This document shows positions 13,101 to 28,100 of a stretch of 64,000 bases of DNA, piece by piece. The stretch covers positions 124,001-188,000 of the forward strand of contig NZ_PVTQ01000008.1 in assembly GCF_003003355.1 (NCBI RefSeq). Direction: 5' to 3'. This DNA comes from Donghicola tyrosinivorans. GTDB lineage: Bacteria > Pseudomonadota > Alphaproteobacteria > Rhodobacterales > Rhodobacteraceae. The translations under genes were made by a program, and so were the position numbers. Position 1 is the stretch's first letter. Each line of letters opens with the position of its first letter. Under the pieces are notes generated by a model. That model made no database searches and was not told the DNA's origin. It saw only the letters and a program-made list of their open reading frames with translations.

Positions 13101-16100
13101 GTAACCGGCGGCATATAGATCGCCATTCTCATCGCGGCGGGCCAGATAATGGTTCGGGGTCGCATCCGCGATACCGGCGAAATAGGCCGATTTGTTGAAG
13201 ATGTTGTAGCGCGGGTAGTAGTCGGGGTTGTCGCTGCCATCCGCCAGTTTGCGCGCGGCAAAGATTGCCCCGTCGTACTGCTGTTCCTTCGACGAGATCA
13301 CCAGATCGCCCGAGGTCGAGATCGCACCACCCAGCAACATAGAGCTTTGGGATTCCAGATAAATCTGGCCGTTCACACCCGAAAGACCCAGACCGTCCGT
13401 CAGCACGCCAGAGGCCACCTCGACCACCGCGCCGGTGGCGGTCATCTCGATGTTGACGGTGACGGTTTTCTGGATGCCGTCTTCCGAGGTGAAGGTATAG
13501 CTGTCGGTGACCGTGTCTCCGTTCGCCAGACCCGCCACGGATGCATCATCCAGCGTGAAATCCCAGCCGCCTTCAAAACTGCTGAACTTGCCGTAGCCGC
13601 CCGTGCCAACCAGATCGGTCAGATCGGGATAAACGGGGGTGTTCTGGACACCTACGCGCATCGCTGTGCCCGAGTTCACGGACAGCACATCTTGGCTGAC
13701 CATGCGCACGGTGGAATTGTCGCCCTCGGCGAACACGCGCGAGAACTGGACAAGGATCAGCGGGCCATCCGCCGACATGTCGATGGTCGAGCCATCGCCT
13801 TTGACCTCGATCTGGCCAGCGTTTTCAATCGCCGCCTGCGAGTAGATGTTGATGTTCGACCCATCCGCCGAGGTGGTCATCAGCGCGGTCGTGTCGATCC
13901 GCAGACCCAGCGGGCCAGCCAGATCGTTGAAGATCGGCGTGATGTAGTCATCATCGTAGAAGACCGAGCCCGGCTCTTGCCAGACATCCAGCGCAATCAG
14001 ATCGGTGGCTTTCACCCAGCCGGAAATCACGGCCTGACGACCGACGTTGATATCCAGTTCGCGGGCGAACAGACCGGAATCCGGCAGACCTTCGGGATCG
14101 TGCAGGTTCTTGGGCTCAACCGCCAGAAGGCGGGTGTTGATGTGCAGGATATCGTCGGGGGCCTGAACATCGCCCTGAACGCTCATGCGGTCGGTGTAGA
14201 GGAACGTCTCGTCCCGCCAGCTGGCCACGCGGGTGGTCGCATCGCGCAGGTTGCCCGACATTTTCACTGTGTCAGCCACCTTGATGTCCCCAAGGCGCAT
14301 CATGTTCTGGTAGTCGCTGCGGCCGATGTGGATCTGGTCGAACCCGTCGGCAATCGCCGCGATATCCCGCGACGAGAAGTAGAAGCCCGGCATAGACGAC
14401 TGACGACCTTCGTCCTCGTACCAGTCCTCGCCGCTGAGGTCTTCGGCGGCGGTGCCCATGAAGTAATCGGACACCAGTTTTTGCGTGCGCAGGGTCAGCA
14501 GACCCGCGCCCACCAGACGGTTCTGGCCGCTGACAAAGTCGATATCATCAACGGTGAAGGTGATGTTCTTGTCGTTCTCCAGCACACGGGCATAGCCCGA
14601 CTGCAGTTTCAGCAGACCGTCGTCGATCAGAATGTCGATGGACAGATCACCGTGGGCAACCTCGATCGCCACATCATCACGGATGTTGGCGCGATTCTTT
14701 TGCAGCAGATCGCGCCATTCATCGGCACCGGCATCGGTGTCGAAGACCCAATCAATATCGGTTTCCCACTGGCTGTCGGACGGGGTCTGATCCAGCACGT
14801 AGCCCGGATTTTCGATGCTGTAGAGCGCGCGCTCTTCGACCAGCGTCAGATCGTCGTCTTCGACGATGATCACATCGCCCACGCCATGTTTCGCAGTGGC
14901 AATGGTGATTTCGCCCACACGGGTCAGGATCGGCTTTGCCACCGAGCCCACACCGTTCTTGGCCTTGATCATCACATAGGCATCGGCACCGGCGATCTTG
15001 ACGCCTGTGTCGTTGATAAAGCTGCCATCGGCCACCTGGAAACGCATCCACGCATCCCCAAGGGTGTTCTTGGTCATCCCGTCCGAAGACGAGATATTGG
15101 CCCGCAAGATGATGTCCGAGCGGTCCCCGTAGGTGCGCATGTCGATCATCTTCGACTGGGACATGCCCGCGTTCAGAACGGTGATCTCGTGGTCGATCTC
15201 GATGTCGCGGATGGATTCATAGATCACACCGCTGGCCATCAATTCGCTGTCTTGCCAGATGGTGCGGGCAATGGCGCGCAACTCGGTCCGGCCAAGGTTG
15301 ACCACGGTCTGACCATCCAGCGCGGCAAAGCGGACGTCCTTGCCGAAGGATTCAATGTGGTAGGCATCATAGGCGCCGCCCTTGCCCATCAGGGTCAGAC
15401 GTTCAACCGCGCCATCGGTGTAGGTGATGACCTCGCGGCCATTTTCCAGACGGCCAAGACCCAGTTGCACCGCGTCATCTGCGGCGCGCGCGCTGCCCTG
15501 TTCAACGATGATCTCGTCAAAGTCACTGCCGGTTTCGATCAGGTTGATGGTGCCGGTGTCGCCCGATGCGCTGGAGCGGCCAGTGCGGAAGTGATAGTCA
15601 TCCTCACCGCCCGTATCGCGGATATCGATCTCCCACTCGGGGAAGGCGGTGGTGTAGATCGTATCGGTCGCCGCCGTCAGGGTGATGTCATCAATGGTGG
15701 CACCCGACATGCGGATTTCCTGACCGGTGCCCTTGTCGATCACGCTGACCGAGCGCTTGCCGATGGTCGTCGTGATCCCTGCACTCACACGCGAGAAGTC
15801 GATGGCCGAGTTGCCATCGGTGTCCGCAAAGCGGTCTTCGCCGTAGTTGTCTTCCCAAACATAGGTGTCATAGCCGCCGCCGCCGCTGAGGCGGTCGTTG
15901 CCGGTGCCGCCCCAAAGCTCGTCGTCGCCGCCGCCCGAAGTGATCCGGTCGTTGCCTGCGCCGCCTTTGATGGTGTCCGATCCCAGCGCGGTGGTGATGC
16001 GGTCGTCTCCGTCGCCGCCCTCAACCGTCCAGCCGGTGTTCGTTCCCGACCCCGAGACAAAGTTGCCTGCGGTATAGGTGGGCTTGCCGTCGGAATCCGT

Positions 16101-19100
16101 GCCGGTCTCGCCCTTCTCGAAATAGCCGATCTCGATGGTGTCGGCGTCTGCGCCGCCCTTCAGGATACCGCCGCCGTAACGGGCCCAGATCTGGTCTTTG
16201 CCCGCGCCGCCGTCGATATCGAAGGTCACATCACGCAGACGGGTCAGATCAACGCTGTCATCGCCGTCGCCAAAGTTGGCCACAACTTTGCGCACGCCAG
16301 AATAGGTCTGATACCAGCCGTCGAATTCGACGTTCACAGTACCGCCGCTGCCCGAGAGGACAACGTTCTCGCCGCCGTCGGTGGTGTTGAAGTACTTACG
16401 CAGTTCGGCGCGGCTACCCACGTTCAGATACAGGGTGTCACCCTGTTTCTGCGCCAGATAGGGCTGAACGCGCGGAGCGTTGTATTCAAGGTTGAACAGG
16501 TTGATGCGGAACAGCTCTGCTTCGAACAGAGTGATGGTGGTCAGCCACAGGTCCAGTTCCACGAAGATGCCCGCGACAAAATCCGCGCCCATCGTGATGT
16601 TGAACAGGTTCTTGAAGCCGCCGCCTTCGTATTCGTACATCGTGGCGATTTCGCTGCCACGGATACGGCCATCGCTGATCCAGTTGACGTTGGTGACATT
16701 ACCATAGGCGTCTTTAGTCAGTTCCGAGGTCGCAATGTCCTGCAGGTCCAGACCGGCGTAGAAGTTGATCGCCGCATACCCACCACCCGAGATCGGGCCA
16801 AGGTTCGCACCCAGTTTCAGGCCAACGGTGGCGCTGATGTAGAATTCGTCTTTCTCGTCGCCGCCGGTGCCTTTGACGATCTTGCCGTTGCTAAAGGTCG
16901 GCAAGGTCCAGTCGTGGATGAAGAAGCCGTCCAGCGCGTCCAGCGGATTGCCGCTGTCGATCGCTTTGCGGATGCCGTAGGTGTCATAGCCGAAGGCCAG
17001 ATCGGCAATCGCCTTGAAGTCGACGATACCGTCCACCTTGACCATAACGGGGCCAATCGGCACGCGGGCAATCGGGACCTGCGCGCTTAGGCCCAGACCC
17101 AAGAGGGGCAGCTCGTAGCTGAACAGGATGGCATCGCCACCCGTCATCAGGGCCTTCCAGTTGTCCAGATCCTTCAGGTATTCCAGCGCCTTAAAGCCGG
17201 AACGCTTCTGGTTGATCGTCCCCGAAGAGAAGCTGCCAGAGCTGGAGCCGGACGATTTCGCCTCGACCTCGGCCATCTTCTTCAGCAGCGCCGGATCAAT
17301 GGTCTGCGCGCTTTCTTCCGAAGTCACATTGCCCGAGCCAAAGCCCTTCAGGTCACCCAGCATGATCCAGCCGCCATCACCCCAGCTGCGGATGGTATCC
17401 GGCAGATCGGTCATGAACAGAACCGCATCGAAGAAGGCGCGCGGGATTTCCGGCTTGCCCTTCAGCTTGAGGAAGCCGTTCAGCAGGCCAAGCGGGTTCG
17501 GCTCGATGCCGGCGAACTTGATGAACTCCAGACCGTTGATATCGGTGATCATCGTGCGCACGAAGGGTTCGAACGGCGACAGAACGCCCGCGATCCGTTC
17601 GGCGGTGGGCAGCAGGAAGTCATTGACCAGCGAGCCCACATCGATCCGCAAATCGACGATATCGACCACAGGCTTGGCCACGGCCTCGCCGTAGTTCCAG
17701 TCCCAATCCACGATCAGGTTGGCCGCCAGTTTCGGCATTGCATCAACGCCGATCACCCGCAGGGTCATTTCCAGATCAACTTCGGTGTCCACACCGAAGG
17801 CAATGTCGAACGTCTGGCTCGGCGATTGCGAGAACAGCTTGGTCACCGGCAGGCGGCCACGCTCATCCCCGTTCACGTCGATGCCAAGCACCGCGCGAAC
17901 GCCGGATTTCTCGCCGTTGGGCAGCGCATCCACCACGGTCGCGCCGAAGAACAACAGCGAGCCGTTCGCGGTGAACGGATTCCCCCCTTGGCCTTCCAAG
18001 AGGGCGCTGGCTTCGACACGGATTTCGGCTGTGTCGTCGGTGTTGGTCTTCAGATAGAAGCCCGACGAGGTCGAAATACCAAAGCCAAAGTCCCAAGCCC
18101 AACCCAGATCAAGGCTGAAACCGCCATCGATATCCAGCGTAAAGCCGGGCAGGTTCAGGTCCAGCGGGATGTCTACATTGGCGCCCGCCAGATGCATCCC
18201 CATGTTCATGTCGAACTCGATACCATCGGCGGCGGACGGGGGCAGATCGCCCATCACCCAATCGCCAAGGCTCTCGCCGTCACGGTTCACCCAGTAGATG
18301 CTGATATCGTTGATATCGACCGTGCCGTTGCCGTCGTGATCAAGGATGATATCCAGACCGGTGCTGCCGAACAGATCCCAAAGCGAGTTGCGCATGATGC
18401 CAACGGTGCCGCCCTCGGACGACAGTTTCGCGCGCAGATCCTCAAGGAAGCCCACACGCACATCGCGCACAAAGGTGCCCACGTTCGACAGCTTGTCCCC
18501 GATGAAGGGAATGTCACGGGCCAGCTCGTCGGACAGGGTGTCCTGCACCACGCCAAGGGCACCGTCCACACCGTCCAGCAGACGGCTGGGATCGGTCAGC
18601 ATTCCCAGCAGCGAGAACTCGCCCAGGAACTGGTCCATGATGTCCTGAACGTTCGGAACCTCGACGATCAGGGCCTGACCTTCGATGGGACGGCCCGCGG
18701 CCATGTCCAGCAGACCTTGCAGACCCGCATCGCCGGTTCTGACATTGAACGCCGACAGCGAGATATCAGGCAGACCCGAGACCTGTAGCGACATGGGCAG
18801 GTTCAGCGACATTGCGCCATCCAGAACGTAGCTGAGGTTGTCGCTCAGACGTTCGGGGCCGAAGTAGAACTTGCCATCATCAGCCACGCGGCCCGACTTC
18901 TGGTCCAGCTTCACGGTGAAGGTCGCGTAATCTTCGGTGGCGGCGATGCCGTCTCCGTCAATCGCAGCCGTACCGCCCACAACGCCGATCTTCGCGGGAC
19001 CGGCTTCCAGACCCAGATACAGGTCCTGACCGGCCACACGCAGACCAAGGCTTGCGTAGGTGCCGCGCGCCTTATCGGCGCTGACCGCATATTCCTGATC

Positions 19101-22100
19101 CACGGTCACATCGGTGAACAGGGTCTGCGTCTCGCCATCGGCCAGCTGTTCCTGTGCGCCCGCGTAAAGGGTGACCTTGACGCCGGTCTGCTCGCTCAGC
19201 CAATCGGCGATGCTGACGATGGCGTCCATACGGCGACCAGACAGTTGGCCCGCCCCATGCACCGCGTCAATGTTGCGCTTGGTGCCGCTGTTTTCAGTCT
19301 CTTCCAACCAATAGCTGTTCACCGTGGCCGAGAAGGCAACAACCCCCTCGCCCTGCGCGGCGATGGTGGATTTGATATCGGTCAGGATCTTTTGCTTTTC
19401 CGCATCCGACAAGGTGGACGAGCGGTTGGCAAAGTTCACCGCACCGAAGGCCGCGACCGATTTCTGCGAAACGCGGGTCGGGTTGTAGTCGTAGAGGAAG
19501 ACCTCGGGGCCGTCGTCGGTCAGACGCACACCCGCCTGCACGCGGAAGTTCACAAAGGCCGACAGGTTGATCTTGCCCGCAGCACCGGGGTTGATCACGT
19601 CAGCGATATCGTCAACGAAATCGAAACCGGCCAGCGCGTCAGGGCCTGCGATGGCCGCAAGCTGTTGCAGATCAAGGCTAAAGCCAAAGTTCTCAGAGAA
19701 CACCGCGCCTAGGTTCAGGTGGATGTCCAGCGTGTCGCCATTGATGGCCAGCGCGAACTTCTGATCCTCGACCGCAAGGGTGTTGTCGTCGGTGATCCCC
19801 AGCGCGTCTTCGATGATGCTTTCGACCTCGCCGATGGCACCGGCGGGGTTCTTTTCAGCCTCTTCCAGCTTGCCAAGGAACTGGTCCACGAAGGGGAACA
19901 CATCTTCCAGCGAGCGGCCAACGACCGGCATCACCACGGTGTAGAACGGTTGATCCTCGATCGCGTCGCGCACCATCTCCAAACCCGTGCGGGTGGCCGA
20001 GATAATGTCGCCGAAATCCATGTCCTTGAAATCGAACATGGCGCCCAAGTCGGGCAGGATGACGACGATATCGTTCTCGGAGACCTGACCCAGACGGATC
20101 AACTCTTCCACATCCGCCGCATACATCGGGTTCTGGTTGATGACCTTGAAGTCACCGGGGTTGAACAGGTCCATCGCGGTCAGCGAGACCTCGATATTCG
20201 GCGCCAGCGGGATATCCGATCCCAGACCCGGATCGATGGTCAGACCGCGCAGCTTGGCCGAGGCCTCACCGCTGAGGTTAAAGTTCAGCGCCGAGGCGCT
20301 GAGTTCACTGAACGCAAAGCGGGTGTCGCCCGCGACCACTTCGTCAGGGTTGCGATCCAGCGTGACCGACACTTCGGCGCCCAGATGCAGACCCGAGCCT
20401 GTGCCCGCGCCGCCAGCGGTTGCCTTCAGGATGCCCAGTTGCACGCCGATCTCAAGGTCGGTCACATCCAGCGAGGCCGACGCCGTCAGCGAGACATCTT
20501 CCATCCCCAGCGTGAACGAGCCTTCGCGCAGCACATAGCCCACGTTGTCCATGGTCTCGGCCACGGTGCGATCCAGTGCAACAACGTGGCTGCCGCGATA
20601 ACCGACGATCTCGTATTTCTCGCCACCAAGCTCCAGCGTGTAGCCGACCATCGAAGTGTCGAAGATGAAGGTATCATCGCTGAAAAGGTTGGTGTCTTCG
20701 GTGATCTTACCCTTTTCACCCAGATAGGTCTTACCATCCAGATCGGCAAAGAACCCGATGGTGCCAGCCACATGCACAGCCATGCTGCCGCGCGCGTCGG
20801 TGGTCAGGTTGACCGCATCGCTGCCCAATTCGAAGTTCAGCGGAATGTCGAACGGCGTCAGATCATAGCTGAAGGCCAGCGGGATTCCGAAGGACCGTTC
20901 CACAGGGTCAAAGGTGATGCGCAGACCTGCGGGCAGCACGCCCGAGCGGTTCACCGCCTCCATGAACTCTTGCAGGGTCTGGATCTGCTCGCGGGTCTCA
21001 TGCATGACCATGCGATAGGTGCCTTGCAGACCCGACGCGTTTGTCAGAATGACCGAGCGTTCATCCAAGAGGCTGTCGATGGCGTAGGTGCCGACCTCGG
21101 TCTCGACGCCGCCGGACACGCTGTAAAGGGTGACTTCCAGACCGTCGACAAAGTCTTCGGTCAGGCCACCTTGGGGGTTCACCAGCGCGATTTTCTGGGT
21201 GCCGTCCACGTTCACGGTGGACAGGCTGACCTGACCTACAGTCAGCAGATCAACGCGCGGGCGGTAGAAATCGATCTTGTCATAGACGTCGGTCTTGAAG
21301 CCCTGACCAAAGTCCAGAACCTGATCCAGACCCGCATCCAGGAACGGCAGGCCGTTGGCGAAAATCTCGCTGTCCTGAATGTCCTGCAAGGTTTCAAGGA
21401 AGTCGGGGAACATCAGGATCAGATCAACAACCGACAGGTTGGTGAAATCGCCGATGGCGTCGAAATTCTCGGTGGTCCAGCTGACATTGCCCGCAAACGG
21501 GTTGCCCGAGGCAATCAGGCGCGGGGTCTTGCCTGCGGCCAGATCAAGGCTGCCAAGTTCCGCGTAGACCGGCAGGTCCAGCGTGAACTCATCGCGGGTT
21601 TTCACGACCGACAGGCCACTGGTGGTCTGTTCGATCTTGCCCGACAACGCCAGCATGAGCGATCCGGTCTCACGCTCCACATCGCCGATGCTGACCGCAA
21701 GCGGCCCTAGCGATGCGGTGATATCAATGTCATCGACCTGCGCGGTGGCGTCAAAGTTCAACCGCTTGAGGTTAAAGTCAAAATCGCCCGCCGACCAGTT
21801 GATGTCGATGTCAAAGGCCACGTCCAGCACCACGTCGATGGCGGCATGAACTTCGCCGTCGATGGACAGGTAGTAATCCTCTAGCGCCTCATCAAAGCGC
21901 AGGGTCACATCGCTTTGGATACGGAAGGTGTCGTCAAAGGCGATCTTGACGCCTTCGCTGGTGGTCACAACCTTCAGCGCCCCTTCCGAGAGGCCCAGTT
22001 CCGGCAGCCAGCTGTCTTCCAGATAGGCCAGCAGGCCCTTCATGGTGGGCTGGCCGGTCACCCCGTAAACAGGCGCGGCCAGATGGCCGAAATCATCGTC

Positions 22101-25100
22101 GTTGCCGATGTAGCGCTGGACATAGTCGCCGATCTTCAGCAGGCGATCCGCGCCCACCATCTGCGACAGCGACGTGCCAAGCACCGGCAGTTCCACCGCC
22201 AGCGGGTTGTCGTTCACATTGGTGCCCGAGGCGTCATATTCCGGCGTGATATCGGCCTTCAGGGTCGCGATACCATCGCTGACCGCATCCACCGCCGAAT
22301 ACAGCAGATCGCCGTCCGAGATGATCACATCCAGATCGCCAAAGTCGATGGCGGCTTCCTGACGGGTCTCATCGAACAGCATCGCCAGTTCGGTGCCGCC
22401 CACGGTCTGGGTGCGGTCCACAGCGCGGCCAAGGGTGTTGCCGTTGATGGTGACCTGACCGGTGGTGTCCATGATCGGGGTGTCGATCACGGCAGTTGCC
22501 TGACCCTTGATCGCATAGCCGCCGGTGCCGTTCGCACCGCCACCCAGCAGGATCAGCGCCTGACCGTTCTGCAATCCGGCAGAGCCGACACTGCCAACCT
22601 CAAAGCCCGCGCTGAAGTTGGCAACGCCAATCGCCATCATCGAGCGGTTGTTCTGCACCGAGCGCTGGATGATGAAGTCGCCCTCGATCTGGGCCATATC
22701 CAGCACATCCAGCAGCGCGTGGCCGCCGATGCTGAGGTTGCCGTTGCTGTCAAAGCTGGCGGACAGATCGCCTTCCAGCGACATGATGTTCAGACCGCTC
22801 AGGCTGGCCTCGCCGGTCATGGTGCCGCTGCGGGTGCCATCGTCGCCAAGCAGCAGGGTGCCATCCACATCGGACAGCGCCAGAGAGATTCCGCCCACAG
22901 ACATGCCGATGCTGGCATCCTCTGCGGTGATTTCCCAACGCTCTTCTTCCTTGTTGCGGCTGACGGTGAAGAGGCCGTTCAGATGGGCCGGTCCCAAGTT
23001 CAGTTCCGCCTCGGCCGAAACCGCAAAGACCGCGTCAGCGAAATCAAGCAGCTGGTCGTCCGACGGATCGCTGGTCAGCGCGCGCGTCAGGGTCTCATCG
23101 GCCCAATCTATCACCGCCGCATCCGCAGCGGCGGCCACACCGGTTGACGAAGACAGCGCCTGGTTCAGCGACAGGCTGGCGTTGGAAATCTGGGCCAGTT
23201 CATAGCCGCCCACCGTGGCCCCTGCCACATCCCCCGCGACCGAGATCCAGCGGCGCTTGGCGCCCGTGGTCTCGGTAGACAGGGCCACCAGAACATCCAG
23301 ATCGTCAAAGGCCGCAACGGTCGCGCTGCCCGCGACGATCCCGCCCGAGACATCCGCCCCGCCGATCAGCACCCGATCCACAGTGGCCGACCCGCCATCG
23401 CTAAGGGCAACGGTCTGGTCCTCTTGAACCTCGATGAACAGCTCACCCTCGGCGGTGATGGTATCGGCGATGTTAACGCCCAGATAGCCACGCAGACGGG
23501 TCTCGTTGTTGATCAGATCCACATCGTAGTAACCGCTCGGCGTGCGCACGCTCTCGGTCAGGGCATCGCCCCAACGGTTCCACGCGATTTGCAGACGATC
23601 CGCGGTAATCTCGACCGCGCCGCCCACTTCGAACGCCACATTGCCTTCGACCTGCGCCGCATAACGCGAGCCGATGCCCTGCTGGTTGCGCAGCAGGATC
23701 GCGCCTTCGCCGTTCGTCAGGCTGGCCGACAGGCCGCCCGCATCCAGCGAGCCGTTCACATCTTCCAGACCGATGCGGATGTCGGTGGTCTCGATGCCAT
23801 CGACCTCATGGTAAAGGACCGTCATCGCCAGACCGCCGTTCAGGCTGCCAAGCCCGTCGATGGTCAGGGTGGCCTCATCCACGATCAATTCGCGGCGGTT
23901 GGTGCCGTCTTCGAATTCCAGCGCATAGGTCGCGCCATTCAGACCTGCGGGCACATCAATGGTGATCGCACGGCCCAAGGTGTTCGACGCGATCGAGCCC
24001 GTCGCCGTCATGGAAATCGCATTGCCCATGCCCGACAGCGCGACGCCGCCATCAGCGCGCAGCGCATAGCCGTTGCTGGTCGAAGTGCCGGTTTCGGGGT
24101 CCATCGTGCGGCTGATGACCAGACCAAGGTTCAGATTGGTCAGTGCAACGCCTGCCTGCGGTCCGCCCACGATGCCGTTGACGCCAGTGGCGCCGATCAG
24201 CAGGTAGTCGGGGGCCGCATCGACGGTGCGGGTCAGGCCCGCAACCACATCGGTGATGTTGACGCCCACATTCGTGCCAGTGCCGACCAGCGTGTAAACG
24301 CCCTTGGTCGCGCTGGCATAAACGGCAATGTTGCCTGCGCCAAAGACGGTGCTGCCCGCGTCGTTCTTGAGGGTGCTCAGGGCGCTGGCCAGCGCGGCGC
24401 GGGTGTCGCCGGTGCTCAGGTCAATCTCGACGTCCTGCCACTGGGTGTTGCCCGCCGCCCGCAGGGTCAGCGTGTCGGCCAGACCATCGGGCAGACGCAG
24501 GTCCAGTACCTGCACTTCGCTAAGCTTCAGCAGCGGCACATAGCTTTTCGCCTTGGCGTTGACGAAGGCGATATCAAAGGCCCCCGTCCCTGCCGACGTG
24601 ACGCGCACGTTGCCTTTGCCAACAGTCGAAAGGTTTTCCAGCGCGGTTTGCAGTTCCGCCGCAGTGGTGGTGGCCGACAAGGGCGCAGTGGTGACCGAGC
24701 CGAACGAGACCGCGAACAGATCCTGTCCTGCGCCAAGGGTCAGACGCTGCACCTCAGATGTGGTGCTGCCGCTGACGGTTTTCGCCAGCGCGGCATCGGG
24801 GGCCATCTCGATCTGGGTGATAACGCCGGTCATCACAGGGATCTGGCGGCCAAGGGTGGCCCCGCCGAAGGTGACCTCCCACATCTGGTGACCCAGTTCC
24901 GACAGCACCATCTGCACGGACACATCACCGCCCGCAGCGGCGAACGTCCCGCCCGAGGCATTCTCTGCCGCCCGCATCGCATTGCGCACATCGCTGACGC
25001 TGGCGTCAAAGGCGATATCGGTGGTGGTAAAGGTCGACCCCAGAGCGTCAAAGCTAAGGGTATAGGCGCCGCGGATATTCTCGTCATAAAGGTCCAGCAC

Positions 25101-28100
25101 CTGCACGGTGCCGGTGGCCGTGGTCCCTTCGGTGAGGGTCGAGGCCGTGGCCGCAACGCGCACCACACCCGCCATGACCGAGCCGTTCGAGGCAGTCGTA
25201 TAGGCGTTCGCGGTAAAGCCGGACGGCAGATCATCCCCAAGGAAGCGGATGAAATACCCCTGCGAGGTCACACCGCCGGTGGAATTGTCAAAGCTGACGC
25301 TGACGTTGCCACGGCCCACAAGGGTTTCCAGCGCCTCGCGGATGGCGGACTGCTGTCGGTTCTTGTCCGCGATATAGCGGATGCCATCGGTGGTCCCCAG
25401 ATCACCCAGATCCAGCGTGAATTTCGCGCCAGAGATGCTGTTGATGTTGGCAGGTTTCAGCAGCAGATAGCGGCTGTCGTTCTTGGGCGCGGTTGCCGCC
25501 CGCAGAACACTGGTCGAGCCCCAATCCTCTTTATCCGCCGGATCGGCGGGCGGGGTCATGGTCAGACCGCTCAGATCGGTGCCGTTCAGGGTGCCGACCA
25601 GCTTGATGTCGAAACCGTCGGCGCGGGTGCCGGTAACTTCAATGTTGCCGGTGCCGTAGATGGCCGACAGGCCAGTCACCAGACGGGCCGCGAAATCTGC
25701 GTCCGAAAGCGCCGCGCCATCGGTCCCAAGCGAGCTGATGGACACGCTGCTGCCCGTGCGGGCAAAGACATAGGCCCCTTCGCGGAACCGCAGGGTGCTG
25801 CCGCTGCCAGCGGCCGCCGCCAGATGGAAGGTGGTCGGCGTCTGCACGCCGCCCTGTTCCACGCGGGTGACTGTGCCACGGGCCTGCTCGATCGCTTTGG
25901 CGCTGACAATCTGCGCTTCTGGCTGCTCGGCGATCACGCGGGTCACAGCAAATTCACCGTTCACCGAGGCAAAGCCGTCAATCGCCAGATCGACCGCACC
26001 GGCAAGCTGCATGTTGCCAGCGGCATCGAATTTCGCGGCAAAGCTGCCCTCAAGGGTCAGACCGTCCACGCCGGTCAGGCTGGCATCACCGGTGATCTGG
26101 CCCGAGCGGCCTCCGTCAGCGGCAATGAACAGCGTGCCCGTACCGTTGACCAACTGCGCCTTCGCGCCATTGGCCGCCAGTTCGACAAAGGCATCTTGGG
26201 CTGTGATGGTCCACGTCTGATCGCCGTTGTCGTCGGTTCCCAGCAGCAGGCCGAACTTGCCACCGATCCGCGCCGGACCAAAGGTCAGCGCGCCATCTAC
26301 GGCCAGTTCGAACCGCTCGGCCCCTTCGGCAAGGGTCAGCGTGGTGCTGTCCGAAACCACCAGATCGGTGCTTTCGTCATCATTCGCACCGTTCCAGTCA
26401 ATCGCCACGCCCTCGGCGCTAAGGATCTGACCGTCCACGATTTCGCGGTTCAGGTAGATGTTGGCCTGATCAATCTGCGCAGTGACGCCGGCGTTCAGGC
26501 TGGCATCGCCCACGCTGCCCTGAACGGTAAGCCAGCGACGTGCGGTGCCGGTTGTGACCTGCTCGGTCGTGATGGCCAGCGCGATATCGGTTTCCGACAG
26601 TTCCGCGCCGATGCTGTCATTGCCAACAGAGATCGCCACATCCGCACCGCCAATGAACAGCTGGTCTGCGGTGACGGTGCTGCCATCGGCCAGCAGAATG
26701 CTCTGGTCCTCACGGGCCTCCATGAAGAGGTTGCCTTGGGCGACAATTGCATCAGCCACGCCGATGGTCATGTAGCCGCGCAGGCGGGTCTCATTGTCCA
26801 CCAGATTGACGCTGTAGGTGCCGCTTGCGGTTTCCACATCCACCGCCAGATCATCACCCCAACGGTTGTAGGCTACGATCAGATCATCAGCGGTCAGCGT
26901 GACACCCGGCACGCCTTCCAGCGCCACGTCACCCTCGGCGACAAAGCCGTATTTGGTGGTCACGCTGCCATCTGCGGCCTCGATGGTTTGCAGAACCAGC
27001 GCGCCTTTGCCGTTTGCCAGCGAAACGCCCACGCCGCCGGGGGTCAATGCGCCCGCAGCGCTATCAACGCCGATCTCGGTGGTGGCGGTCGTGACACCCG
27101 CGACGGTTTCGCGGGTCGAGACAACCTTCAACGCGCCGGTGACCGATCCCAGACCGTCCACGGTGATGGTGCCTTCGTTGATCGTCAGCTCGCGCCGTTC
27201 CAGACCGTCTTCGAAGGTCAGCTGCGCGTCAGGGGTGGTCAGGCCGGTCTTGACGGTCTGATCCACAGCGCGACCCAGCGTGTTGATCGCCAGCGCCGCA
27301 TCGGCGGACATGGTGATCGCATCGCCAAAGCCGTTGATACGGGCGGTGCCCGACACATTCAGCGCATAGCCGGGCTGGTTGGCGATAACGCCAGCGGTGG
27401 CAGGGGTTTCCAGACCGATAACCAGCGCCAATGCGCCGTCTTCAATCGAGATCCCGTTGTCCGCATTCCCAAGCGAGGCGTCCACATTGGCCGCACCGAT
27501 CTTGAGGTAGTTCTCGGGCTCGGCCACAGCGCGGGCCAGCGCGATATCAATCGCGGGCAGCGCCTTACCGGCCAGCGCGCCGGTGGTTTTCAGGTAATAG
27601 CTGGTGTCCGACCCCTCGACCGCGACCAGTTCCACATTGCCAAGACCAACAGACGGCAGCAGGCCAATCGCCCGTGTCAGGCTGGCCAGAAGATCGGTGG
27701 TTTTCGCATCGCCTTCCAAGGTCTGGTCGGCCTCGGCAGTGCGCTGCCAATCGGCCGCGCCTGCGGCTTTCACCTTGATCAGATCGGCAATCGCCCCATC
27801 GCTGTGCGCCAGATCGACCGAGGCCACAGCCACAGCGGCCAGACCGCTGGCATTCACGCCCGCCAGATCACCGATGAAGGACACGGCAAAGCTGCCATCA
27901 TCGTTCAGCGCGACGCTGACATTGCCCGCGCCAATGCTGGACAGCCCCTCAAGGGCCGATTGCAGCGCCGCTGCATCCAGATTTTCCGCCAGAACAATGT
28001 CAGTGTATTGGCCCCGATAGCCCAGTTGCACCGCGCCGGTTGCGCCAAGCGCCAGCGTCTGAACCTCGGACGAGGTTGCGCCGGTTCGGGTCTGCGCCAT

